Assembly: GCA_900103495.1 (NCBI GenBank)
Contig: FMWZ01000010.1
Location: 99,983 to 163,982 of the forward strand
DNA: 64,000 bases
Reading direction: 5' to 3'
DNA from: Lachnospiraceae bacterium G11
GTDB taxonomy: Bacteria; Bacillota; Clostridia; Lachnospirales; Lachnospiraceae
The translations under genes were made by a program, and so were the position numbers. The notes under the pieces were generated by a model, which was not told the DNA's origin, did no database searches, and saw only the letters and a program-made list of their open reading frames with translations. Positions 15,440-23,214 of this stretch are shown piece after piece. How positions within the stretch are numbered: the first letter of the stretch is position 1; each line of letters begins with the position of its first letter.

Positions 15440-18010
15440 TTATTCCCGATTCTTTAGAACCTCTGCAGGCGTTATTCTGTTTAACTTGCCTGTAATCGCA
15501 ACACTGATGATCTGGTAGAGAACCATGATTGCAGCGAAAATTACGATATACATATACCAATTATATTCCAAGTGAACACAACATGCCACGTTGGGTATGA
15601 AAATCGGAAAGATTTTATCAATTATGAACTTTGCCAGAGGAATTCCAATAAGAGCCCCGACAGCTACCACAGTTCTGTTTCCGTCCAGGTAGAGTCTTTT
15701 TACTTCTCTTGAATTAAAACCAAAAATCTTAAACAGAGATATTCCAAAGCTTCCCCTGTCAATCATAACTGAGGTCATCAGATACATCACTATGAAGAAT
15801 ATCACGGCAGAACAGGAGATTAGCATTGTAAATAACGGCTTCATCAAATCCACGAAAATATGGGAAGACCTTTCGGCATCGGCTTTTGTTGAAGTGGAAT
15901 ACAGCCTTCCTTCCTCGATATCAAGCTTATGGTCAGCCATAACCACGTTGTAGTAGTCGTCTTCTTCACCGAACAACTCCCTCATGCTGTCGATATCCAT
16001 AAACACCGTAAGCCCCACCGAATAGGGAACAATTTCTTCTATGGTAAAAGCGTAGTCCATATCATTAGCCGTATCGGAAAGAATTATGCTATCCCCTACA
16101 TTAAGGTTGTATCTGGTGGTCACCGCATCAGAGGCGATAATTTTGTTTTTACCCTTAATGGGCTTGGCATTAATGAAGGGATTGTTATCATCAATACCCA
16201 TTACCGTTATGTCCAGAGTATATCCGTACATTTCCTTTTTGAGGGTTTCCACGTAGCAGGCTTCACCGCCCTTTGGAACCTCCTTGGTGGGGTATTTAAA
16301 GGTGTAGAGATATTCGTATTTCGTATCTTCCACAGACAGTTTTCCAACGCTGTCACAGAGGGTATAACAGTTGAATCCCATCATGAAAATCATGAGGCAG
16401 ATAATCATTCCTGCCATTACGGTAACAGCTGTTCTTCTTTCCCTTAACATCTGCCTGATTTTGAACATGGGCATGAATTTCATGTTCCTGATTCTGATAT
16501 CTTTGGCTTTGCTCACCTTTTGCTCATTTCTTATAAGGGAAAGGGCGGTTCTTGAAAGACTCTTGTTGATTACAAGGGTATTAACAATCAATGAAACTAT
16601 GGGGGGCATTACAACTGCATAGATTATCAGATACGCAGGTATCACAGTGTCAAACTCCGGCAGTGAATAGTATGAATAGGAATCGGAGGTTTGCCATCCG
16701 CTTCCGAAACCGCTAAGACCAAAAAACGCACCGGTAAGGCCACCCAAAAAGGAGACCAGAGTGGGGAGGAAGATATAGTGCCGCATTAAATCTTTTTTTC
16801 TGACTCCCATGGCGTACAACGCACCGATAACACTGCTTTCGTTGCTGATTTGGTGAATGACGAAAACGGACAAAACGTAAGCGAAAAGAATGATTACGAT
16901 TATGCCGGCCAGAAGTCCCACGGACTTATTGATTTCGATATCACCTGCGGCTCCGCCGATTCTCATGTTGTCGGCTCTTAAGATATAAGAGGTAATGTTA
17001 TTCGGTGACTCGTCGAATACTTTATCAAGCATCTCGTCGGACTTTTCTTTTAATTCATCCACGCCGTCTTTTAACTCGTCAGTACCGTCCCTTAATTCCT
17101 TGGCTCCCTCGTAGAGTTCTTTGGCGCCTTCGTATGCTTCGGGCAACATTGGCTTATATGGCTCAAGTCCCTCTTTGAATTCCTTTGTTCCGTCATATAA
17201 TTCTTTGACACCATCCACTAACTCGTCTGTGCCATCTACAAGATCATTTATACCATCTGTTATTTCATCCTTCTTACCGTAAGTGTCGGCAAGGATTTCC
17301 TGGTAGTATGGGTCATCAACTGCCTTATAATCAAAATCGAAATCCTTAACCATTTGCTTGAAATCATCAGATGACATGGCGTCATTAAGAATAAAGCCGT
17401 AGGTTAAGTCTTCGGTTCCGATTTCGTCACCGGATTTCAAATCGTTATAACTATCTTCAGTAACAAAGGCAGTTCCGAAAACCTTGCTGTCAATTGCCGT
17501 GTCCGAAAACTTCCTTAAAGGGGCATCGTAATCCACACTGCTTCCGATGCCGGTGACAGTAAAGGCTTTGCCTGCAAGTTTAACTGTGTCGTCAACATTG
17601 ATTTCATGCTCCTCGCAATATCTCTTCTCCAGAACAATCTCGTCATCTGATTCTGCCGGACGGCCCCGGTCCAAGGTTACAAGGTCAACCTTCTCGCGGT
17701 TCTTAAAGACCCGGAGAACCGAATTATCTTCGAGGGTAACCTCAAAACTGAAGTGAGGCTCTATGGTTACCCCCTTATCGGCCATTTCTTCAAGCTCTGA
17801 ATCGGTAAATTTTGAGAACACGGTAATCTGTCCGTCCTCAAGCTTACTTTCTATTTGGTTGTTATCTGTTCCCCGGATAATGACTTCCGCAGCATCCACC
17901 ATTGAAGTGATTAAGTACATGCAAAGAACTATCATAAAAAACAGAGCAAAATATCTGAAGAAATTATTCTTTATCTCTCGGGGGAATCTTTTTCTTAATA
18001 TCCTGTTCAT
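15440..18010 (-). CDS. ABC transporter permease, FtsX/MacB type, with heptad-repeat extracytoplasmic domain
   Basis: An 856-residue membrane protein. I choose ATG 18010 because GGAGG lies 8 nt upstream and the codon shares a base with the stop of the ATPase gene (TAATG). One helix near 20-38 is followed by a large extracytoplasmic domain, then FtsX-type bundles (starting near 380 and near 745) with helices between. Residues about 248-328 hold about nine 7-residue repeats of the form D/E-G-x-x-E-L-x, probably a long helical hairpin. Proteins of this type export peptides, lipids or antimicrobials, or act as mechanotransmitters. It works with the ATPase encoded upstream and is under TetR-type control. 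Confidence 0.93.
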   Translation of the reverse strand: MNRILRKRFPREIKNNFFRYFALFFMIVLCMYLITSMVDAAEVIIRGTDNNQIESKLEDGQITVFSKFTDSELEEMADKGVTIEPHFSFEVTLEDNSVLRVFKNREKVDLVTLDRGRPAESDDEIVLEKRYCEEHEINVDDTVKLAGKAFTVTGIGSSVDYDAPLRKFSDTAIDSKVFGTAFVTEDSYNDLKSGDEIGTEDLTYGFILNDAMSSDDFKQMVKDFDFDYKAVDDPYYQEILADTYGKKDEITDGINDLVDGTDELVDGVKELYDGTKEFKEGLEPYKPMLPEAYEGAKELYEGAKELRDGTDELKDGVDELKEKSDEMLDKVFDESPNNITSYILRADNMRIGGAAGDIEINKSVGLLAGIIVIILFAYVLSVFVIHQISNESSVIGALYAMGVRKKDLMRHYIFLPTLVSFLGGLTGAFFGLSGFGSGWQTSDSYSYYSLPEFDTVIPAYLIIYAVVMPPIVSLIVNTLVINKSLSRTALSLIRNEQKVSKAKDIRIRNMKFMPMFKIRQMLRERRTAVTVMAGMIICLMIFMMGFNCYTLCDSVGKLSVEDTKYEYLYTFKYPTKEVPKGGEACYVETLKKEMYGYTLDITVMGIDDNNPFINAKPIKGKNKIIASDAVTTRYNLNVGDSIILSDTANDMDYAFTIEEIVPYSVGLTVFMDIDSMRELFGEEDDYYNVVMADHKLDIEEGRLYSTSTKADAERSSHIFVDLMKPLFTMLISCSAVIFFIVMYLMTSVMIDRGSFGISLFKIFGFNSREVKRLYLDGNRTVVAVGALIGIPLAKFIIDKIFPIFIPNVACCVHLEYNWYMYIVIFAAIMVLYQIISVAITGKLNRITPAEVLKNRE

Positions 18011-18711
18011 TACAGATCCTCCAGTTCGCATGCAGGCACTCTGGTTTCATTCATATACTCGTTTTTGACGATTCCGTCCTTGAGGTAAATTACCTTGTGA
18101 ACCATATTTTTGATGGAATTGTTGTGAGTGACTATCAGCATGGTAGTTCCGTATTTTTCATTAATCTTTTCAAGTAAAATCAAAATATCTCTGGATGTGG
18201 CTGAGTCAAGAGCACCCGTAGGTTCGTCACAAAGGAGAAGCTTCGGGTTTTTGATAAGAGCTCTCGCTATGGCGCAGCGCTGTTGCTGTCCGCCGGATAA
18301 CTGAGACGGGAACTTGTTTTGATGCTCGGTTAATCCAAGAGTATCAAGGAGCTCATCCATATCAAGAGGTTCCTTTGTCAGGTATTCGCATACCTGAATG
18401 TTTTCTCTTACTGTGAGGTTTGGAACCAGGTTATAGAACTGGAAAATGAATCCCAGGTTGTCACGGCGATAGTTGGAGAGAGCTTTGTTTTTCATGCCAA
18501 AAATTTCTTCTCCGTCTACCTTCACGGAACCGGAGTCCATGGTATCCAAACCTCCGATACAGTTTAGAAGTGTGGATTTGCCCGAGCCGGAGGTTCCCTG
18601 TATGACACACATCTGGCCTTTCTCAACTCCGGTGTTAACACCCTTAAGGACCTGAATGTAACTTCCGTCCTGACCGTAACTCTTTTTTACATCTTTGATT
18701 TCAAGATACAT
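18010..18711 (-). CDS. ABC transporter ATPase, LolD/MacB family
   Basis: A 233-residue ATPase with Walker A GTSGSGKST, Q loop FIFQFYNL, signature LSGGQQQR, Walker B LLLCDEPTGALD and the switch His in IVTHN. These are the signatures of the lipoprotein-release/macrolide exporter group. It overlaps the permease gene by one base and has AAAGGTG 8 nt before its ATG. A 17-bp palindrome lies 25 bp upstream of the start and matches one at the tetR promoter, so the pair is probably repressed by the TetR protein. Confidence 0.95.
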   Translation of the reverse strand: MYLEIKDVKKSYGQDGSYIQVLKGVNTGVEKGQMCVIQGTSGSGKSTLLNCIGGLDTMDSGSVKVDGEEIFGMKNKALSNYRRDNLGFIFQFYNLVPNLTVRENIQVCEYLTKEPLDMDELLDTLGLTEHQNKFPSQLSGGQQQRCAIARALIKNPKLLLCDEPTGALDSATSRDILILLEKINEKYGTTMLIVTHNNSIKNMVHKVIYLKDGIVKNEYMNETRVPACELEDL

Positions 18712-18735
18712 AGCTGTTTCACCTTTCTCGATTTT

Positions 18736-18752
18736 ACATAACAGTGTTATGT
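18736..18752. promoter_or_regulatory. TetR-type operator in front of the exporter genes
   Basis: ACATAACA-G-TGTTATGT is a perfect 17-bp dyad. It resembles the palindrome at the tetR promoter (19444-19460), which supports a shared repressor. Confidence 0.7.
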
Positions 18753-18766
18753 AATTGTTATTTTTT

Positions 18767-18792
18767 TACCGTCCCCATATTCGGAGACGGTA
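18767..18792. other. hairpin between tetR and the exporter ATPase gene
   Basis: TACCGTC and GACGGTA form a 7-bp stem. On the minus strand it is followed by A rather than T residues, so it is not a standard terminator for tetR. Confidence 0.35.
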
Positions 18793-18803
18793 TTAATATC
18801 GCT

Positions 18804-19418
18804 TTATTCTTTTACAAGCCCCATGCTGACAAAGCCCTGAACCATGAAGTTTGTTACTTTCCTGAGTTTAATCTTGGCTTCTTCTTTATCCCGTTCATGC
18901 TTGATAACGTGAATATAACCGTCAATTGAAATGTGACATATCCAGTGGCACATGAATTCGTCGTATGTATATCCGTTTACTGCACTGAGCATTGGAGGAA
19001 TCTTTTTCTCCAAAAGATCAACTAAATCATCCACTACATTTTCATAAACAGTGTTCTCGGTGCCGGTGAGAAGCAGAAGAAATGAGTCATAATTATCATA
19101 GATGCAGTCCACAAAAATGTCGGTGTCCTTATCATGATTTAAATCAAGCCCATCAAGAGAAGTAAGGGATGACATCAGTTCAAGGTCTTCGTCGAAATGC
19201 CTGGTGATGATTCTCTTTAGTTCGTTAAGAGGTCCGTCCACGATAGCCGAAAAGAGGTCAGCCTTATTCTCGAAGAAAAAGTATAAAGCTCCGGTAGTCA
19301 CTCCGGCATTTGCGCAGATGGTTCTTAAGGAGGCCTTGTTGTAGCCTTTCTCCAAAAACTCCTGCTTTGCAGCCTGTATTAACAATTCTCTCTTTTCATA
19401 ATCTGCGTTCTGCTTCAT
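18804..19418 (-). CDS. TetR/AcrR family repressor
   Basis: A 204-residue regulator. The N-terminal helix-turn-helix region contains FLEKGYNKASLRTIC and TTGALYFFFENKADLF, the hallmark of the family; the C-terminal part is a ligand-binding helical domain. I set the start at ATG 19418 (MKQNADY), with GGAGAG a few bases upstream; a TTG 12 bp earlier is a weaker alternative. A 17-bp dyad overlaps its promoter, indicating autorepression, and a matching one lies ahead of the exporter genes. The ligand is probably the compound exported by the ABC pair. Confidence 0.92.
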   Translation of the reverse strand: MKQNADYEKRELLIQAAKQEFLEKGYNKASLRTICANAGVTTGALYFFFENKADLFSAIVDGPLNELKRIITRHFDEDLELMSSLTSLDGLDLNHDKDTDIFVDCIYDNYDSFLLLLTGTENTVYENVVDDLVDLLEKKIPPMLSAVNGYTYDEFMCHWICHISIDGYIHVIKHERDKEEAKIKLRKVTNFMVQGFVSMGLVKE

Positions 19419-19443
19419 TTTTCTCTCCAAGGATAACGGTGTT

Positions 19444-19460
19444 ACGTAACAATGTTATTT
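19444..19460. promoter_or_regulatory. TetR-type operator overlapping the tetR promoter
   Basis: ACGTAACA-A-TGTTATTT matches the perfect dyad at 18736-18752 at most positions and overlaps the -10 and start site of the tetR promoter. Confidence 0.65.
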
Positions 19461-19485
19461 AACAATATTATTCTGTTGCTGTCAA
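19457..19485 (-). promoter_or_regulatory. tetR promoter
   Basis: On the minus strand TTGACA (19485-19480), a 17-bp spacer and TTAAAT (19462-19457). The -35 box overlaps the -35 box of the divergent galM promoter. Confidence 0.7.
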
Positions 19486-19505
19486 GCCTGTTTTTAAGAT
19501 ATAAT
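19476..19505 (+). promoter_or_regulatory. galM promoter
   Basis: TTGCTG, an 18-bp spacer and TATAAT (19500-19505). Confidence 0.65.
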
Positions 19506-19510
19506 ATTTT

Positions 19511-19526
19511 TTGATGTAAACATCAA
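19511..19526 (+). promoter_or_regulatory. inverted repeat at the 5' end of the galM message
   Basis: TTGATG-TAAA-CATCAA begins at about +1 of the predicted transcript. It can form a hairpin or serve as a repressor site. Confidence 0.5.
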
Positions 19527-19549
19527 TTCAGAATTCAAAGGGGTAGCTT

Positions 19550-20470
19550 ATGATTACAAAAGAAAAATTCGGTAACTACGACAAGTATGAAATTGCCAAG
19601 GGTGATCTGGCAGTAACCGTTACAACTCTGGGTGCAACCTGCATTTCAATCAAATTCAAGGGTAAGGAACTTGCCCTCACCCACAAGACAGCAGACGAGT
19701 ATTTAAACGGCGACGGATTCATCGGAGCAATCGTTGGAAGATATGCCAACAGAATCAAGGATGCGAAATTCACCTTAAACGGCAAGGAGTATATTCTTCC
19801 CGCCAACGAAGGGAAGAACCAGCTTCACGGCGGTCCTAACGCTTTTGACAAGAGAACCTTTAAGGCAGAAGAGATTGGCGACAACGCAGTTAAGTTCACT
19901 TATTTCTCACCCGACGGCGAGAACGGATATCCCGGAAACTTAACAGCTGTCTTCACTTACACAGTTGAGAATAACGCTTTCAAGATTGACTTTGAGGGCG
20001 ACACCGATGCTGATACAGTTTATGCTCCCACAACTCACCTTTACTTCAACCTCGCAGGTGGCGGCAGCATCTTAGATCACGAGGCAAGAGTTCTTGCAGA
20101 CGAATACGTGGCTGTGGATGACGAGAGCATTCCTACAGAGATTAAGCCTGTTGATGAGTACTTCGATTTCAGAAAGACCAGAAAGATTAAGAGCTTCATC
20201 GATCATTCTTATGTTCTTAACAAGAGTGAGGGCGATAAGGTTTGTGAAGTAAGCTACGACGGAGTAAAGATGACACTTGAGGCAGATGCTCCCGGCGTTC
20301 AGTTCTACACCGGCAAGTTCTTAAGCGGCGAGTACAAGGCCTTCGAAGGCTTCGCATTTGAGCCCGGCCTTTATCCCAACTCTCCCAACAGGGATGACTT
20401 CCCTAATGCCACCCTTAAGGCAGGGGAGCATTATCACAAATATGCCAGATTTTCATTTGAGAGTATATAG
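19550..20470 (+). CDS. galM: aldose 1-epimerase (mutarotase)
   Basis: A 306-residue cytoplasmic enzyme that interconverts alpha and beta anomers of aldoses, feeding galactose and glucose metabolism. The family marks are GRYANRI, the His in LHGGPNAF, the His in THLYFNLAG and the catalytic Glu in FAFEPGLYPNSPN. The start has AGGGGT about 8 nt upstream. It has its own promoter, divergent from tetR, and is not adjacent to other Leloir genes; the nearest sugar kinase is the ROK glucokinase 12 kb away. Confidence 0.94.
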   Translation: MITKEKFGNYDKYEIAKGDLAVTVTTLGATCISIKFKGKELALTHKTADEYLNGDGFIGAIVGRYANRIKDAKFTLNGKEYILPANEGKNQLHGGPNAFDKRTFKAEEIGDNAVKFTYFSPDGENGYPGNLTAVFTYTVENNAFKIDFEGDTDADTVYAPTTHLYFNLAGGGSILDHEARVLADEYVAVDDESIPTEIKPVDEYFDFRKTRKIKSFIDHSYVLNKSEGDKVCEVSYDGVKMTLEADAPGVQFYTGKFLSGEYKAFEGFAFEPGLYPNSPNRDDFPNATLKAGEHYHKYARFSFESI

Positions 20471-20559
20471 TATTTAATCAAGAAAAGTTATACAATTGTT
20501 TCGAAGACTTTCACAACAGAAAGCAATAATCAATAATATATAAGGATGGGGGAACAAAA

Positions 20560-21222
20560 ATGAAGAAATTTTTTGGATTATTTGCCATTTGGGCAGTACT
20601 GGCATTTATTATTGCCTGCCTTTTTGCCACAAATGATAAGTGTCTTGAACCGGTCAATCCAAATGCAACAACGTTGGAAGAACAGCAGGAAACTATGATA
20701 AAGACACCCTTTGCCATTATTTCCATGGCCATATCGCTGATTCTTACCCTAGGGGGAGCGATGGTTCCGGGCTACAACAGAGTTCAGAAGGTCAGAGCAT
20801 CTATTCCTTCTTTGGAGAAAGATGTAGCGGCTCTTGATGAACGAAGAACACATCAGCTTGAGCAGGCAAACAAGGTTCTTGATAAATACCTTGCCCATGA
20901 AAGTGCTATTCAAATAGCCATGGCAAACTCGCGAATTGATAATGGCGCCCAGTTCAAGGCGGTCATTGAGAAGTATCCTGAACTTTCAGGAAACCAGGCA
21001 GTTGCTTCTCTTATGAGTCAAATCACCAAAGTTGAGGATGATTTGGTTAAAAAGAAATACCAGCTCAACAATGTGGTTTCAGAGTACAATGGAACAATTC
21101 ATTCCTTCCCGCTTTCGCTTATCAGGAAACTGGTGAAGCTTGATGACTATGTGATTAATACTCCCACCACAGAAGCGGTGGAGGAAGATACTCCTGTATC
21201 CGATGAAGATTTAGGTATCTAA
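20560..21222 (+). CDS. LemA-family membrane protein
   Basis: A 220-residue protein with two N-terminal hydrophobic helices (about 5-23 and 50-70) and a helical domain with the LemA pattern: YNRVQKVRASIPSLEKDV, then YLAHES, AVIEKYPELSGN, and NNVVSEYNGTIHSFP. LemA proteins are anchored helical-bundle proteins of unclear function. The first helix and short loop (with Cys) are additional to the usual single anchor. The start has a GGGGGAA site. It is followed by a strong terminator, so it is probably monocistronic. Confidence 0.85.
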   Translation: MKKFFGLFAIWAVLAFIIACLFATNDKCLEPVNPNATTLEEQQETMIKTPFAIISMAISLILTLGGAMVPGYNRVQKVRASIPSLEKDVAALDERRTHQLEQANKVLDKYLAHESAIQIAMANSRIDNGAQFKAVIEKYPELSGNQAVASLMSQITKVEDDLVKKKYQLNNVVSEYNGTIHSFPLSLIRKLVKLDDYVINTPTTEAVEEDTPVSDEDLGI

Positions 21223-21236
21223 AATATCAAAATATG

Positions 21237-21275
21237 AGGACCTCTCGAGGCGAACGCTTTGGGGAGGTCCTTTGT
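21237..21275 (+). terminator. terminator after the LemA-like gene
   Basis: AGGACCTC (21237-21244) pairs with GAGGTCCT (21264-21271) with further pairing inside, followed by TTGTATT. Confidence 0.75.
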
Positions 21276-21393
21276 ATTATATTTTTGGAAACCCAATTAT
21301 ATTGAATTATATTCTTTTATATTAGATTATATTCGATTATATTGAATTATATTGAATTATATTGTATTATATTTTCGAAAGGGCAATTATATT
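21276..21393. repeat. 10-bp-phased ATTATATT array
   Basis: ATTATATT starts at 21276, 21296, 21306, 21326, 21336, 21346, 21356, 21366 and 21386, with TTTATATT at 21316: ten copies on one exact 10-bp lattice of twelve slots. The two empty slots (near 21286 and 21376) are second and second-last and hold similar sequences, GGAAACCCA and CGAAAGGGCA. The spacing is close to one helical turn, so bound protein or intrinsic bends would lie on one face. It ends 16 bp before the ribosome site of the AAA+ ATPase gene and is not a CRISPR array. Confidence 0.9.
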
Positions 21394-21419
21394 TTTGAGG
21401 CACAAGAGAGGTGAGACAT

Positions 21420-22466
21420 ATGAAAGCGAAAAACCCTTATGCAATCAGCTTTGGAAGAATCCCACATCAATACATAAGCAGAGACGTTTTAATTGAAAGC
21501 ATAACTGAAACACTAAATAGCGATATTGTGCAGGAACAGGCTTTTAAATTCACAGGAATCCGAGGAACAGGCAAGACGGTTACACTTACGGCAATTGGTC
21601 AGAGGATGAAGGAGCAGCCTGAATGGATTGTAATTAATCTTAAATCAGGCGGATCTTTGTCAGAGGATTTAGTATCAGAGCTGTATTATAAAGTTCCGTT
21701 TATCTCAGAATATGTAGATGCAAGTCTTGACTTATCAGCATTCGGAATAGGTGTAAAGCTTACTAAGAAAACCCCTATATCAAGATCACAGGTTGCCCTT
21801 GAGAAGATCTTTACGGAAATCAAGAAGAAAAAGAAAAGGGTATTAATCCTTGTAGATGAGGTTCACAAGACTCCGGAGATGGTAAGCTTCATAGAGGATT
21901 TTCAGATTTTTATCAGAGAAGAATACCCTGTGTATCTGATTGTGGCCGGTTTATATGAGGACATTGAAAGCATAGAGAACACAGATGGGCTTACTTTTTT
22001 CCTGCGAGCTGAGAGGTATGAAATGAAGCCTCTGAATATCACGGTTATTCGTGAAGACTATAAGAAAACTCTAGGACTTGATCATGATACGGCAGATGAA
22101 CTCGCGAGAATGACGAAAGGATATGCTTTCGCTTACCAGGCATTTGGAAAGTATATGTGGGAGTCGGATGAGAAGAATATTTCGGACCTTGTACTTGCAA
22201 AAGTAGATGAAGCATTGTCTGAGAGGGTATATGATAAGATTTGGAATGAATTGACGCCCAAGGACAGGTGGTTTATGTCTTTTATTATTACGAAGGACAA
22301 AATGCCGGTCAGCGAACTTTTAGAGATGACTAAGAGTAAGCATAATGAATGGAGCGAACCAAGGAAACGACTTATTGAAAAGGGAATACTGGATTGTTCC
22401 GTAAGAGGAGAGATATCCATAAAGCTCCCAAGATTTAAAGAATATGTTGAAAGAGAAGGAGTATAA
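21420..22466 (+). CDS. AAA+ ATPase, ORC/Cdc6-like with C-terminal winged helix
   Basis: A 348-residue protein. I place the start at ATG 21420 with AGAGGTG 6 nt upstream; a GTG 9 bp earlier is in frame. Walker A GIRGTGKT is at 46-53 and Walker B VLILVDEVHK at 141-150. The ATPase core is followed by a lid region and a winged-helix-like segment (about 281-340). This architecture resembles archaeal Orc1/Cdc6 and the AAA/STAND proteins often found near mobile or stress genes. The substrate is unknown. The phased AT array immediately upstream is a plausible binding site for the protein itself. The next gene starts 4 bp after its stop. Confidence 0.82.
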   Translation: MKAKNPYAISFGRIPHQYISRDVLIESITETLNSDIVQEQAFKFTGIRGTGKTVTLTAIGQRMKEQPEWIVINLKSGGSLSEDLVSELYYKVPFISEYVDASLDLSAFGIGVKLTKKTPISRSQVALEKIFTEIKKKKKRVLILVDEVHKTPEMVSFIEDFQIFIREEYPVYLIVAGLYEDIESIENTDGLTFFLRAERYEMKPLNITVIREDYKKTLGLDHDTADELARMTKGYAFAYQAFGKYMWESDEKNISDLVLAKVDEALSERVYDKIWNELTPKDRWFMSFIITKDKMPVSELLEMTKSKHNEWSEPRKRLIEKGILDCSVRGEISIKLPRFKEYVEREGV

Positions 22467-22470
22467 ATCC

Positions 22471-23142
22471 ATGAACAGAGAAACAAAGCTAAACGCGATA
22501 TATACAGCACTTTTATTTGTTGTATTTATCATTTTCACAATCCTTGTAAAGACTGTGGATGTGGCGGCTATCGGACCTGAGGGAAGTAAGGTTGGCTTCG
22601 CTGCGGTTAACGGTGCAGTAAGAGATGCCATTGGAATACATGAATTCTGGTACAAATTAACGGAAGTTTTCGGAATCGTTGCAATCCTTGTGGCGGCATT
22701 CTTCGGTGTTATCGGTCTTATGCAGCTTATTAGGGGCAAGAGTCTTAAGGCAGTTGAATCCGACATCTATGCTCTTGGAGCAACCTATGTGGCAACAATA
22801 GTGTTCTACGCTCTATTTGAGAAACTTGTAATCAACTATCGTCCCATTATCCAGGATGTGGAGGAAGGCCTTGAAGCATCATTCCCTTCATCCCACACAA
22901 TGCTTATTATTGTGGTTCTCGGAACAGCCATTATCGAAGTGACAAACAGGATTAAGGACGTCAAGACATCAATGATTATTAAGATTGTTCTTGGGTTAAT
23001 TATTGCCCTTACAGTTGTGGGACGTCTCGTCTGTGGAGTTCACTGGTTTACTGATATTGTGGCAGGCATGATTCTTGGTGCTGCACTTATATCCTTGTAC
23101 ATGACACTGCGAGGCTTTATGGCCGCGGTTTTTGGCAAATAA
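22471..23142 (+). CDS. PAP2-family membrane phosphatase
   Basis: A 223-residue integral membrane protein with about six helices and the three PAP2 motifs: the Lys...NYRP region, SFPSSHT and GRLVCGVHWFTDI. Members remove phosphate from lipid phosphates such as undecaprenyl diphosphate or phosphatidic acid on the outer face of the membrane. I use ATG 22471, which has GAAGGAG 9 nt upstream; an in-frame ATG at 22444 lies inside the ATPase gene. The 4-bp gap suggests co-transcription with the ATPase gene. Confidence 0.9.
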   Translation: MNRETKLNAIYTALLFVVFIIFTILVKTVDVAAIGPEGSKVGFAAVNGAVRDAIGIHEFWYKLTEVFGIVAILVAAFFGVIGLMQLIRGKSLKAVESDIYALGATYVATIVFYALFEKLVINYRPIIQDVEEGLEASFPSSHTMLIIVVLGTAIIEVTNRIKDVKTSMIIKIVLGLIIALTVVGRLVCGVHWFTDIVAGMILGAALISLYMTLRGFMAAVFGK

Positions 23143-23214
23143 GATATGGATTTTTGCCCGCGGGAATTATATAATTAATTAGTTATAATGAGTTTTAGTA
23201 ATATCGGAGGAACT

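Noticed and set aside
15438..15560. N-terminal extension of endonuclease III
   Set aside because: It lies inside the permease coding sequence and would add 41 residues not found in the family; the start at 15437 fits the family length.
21276..21393. Possible CRISPR array
   Set aside because: Repeats are 8-10 bp on a 10-bp lattice without unique spacers, and no cas genes are present.
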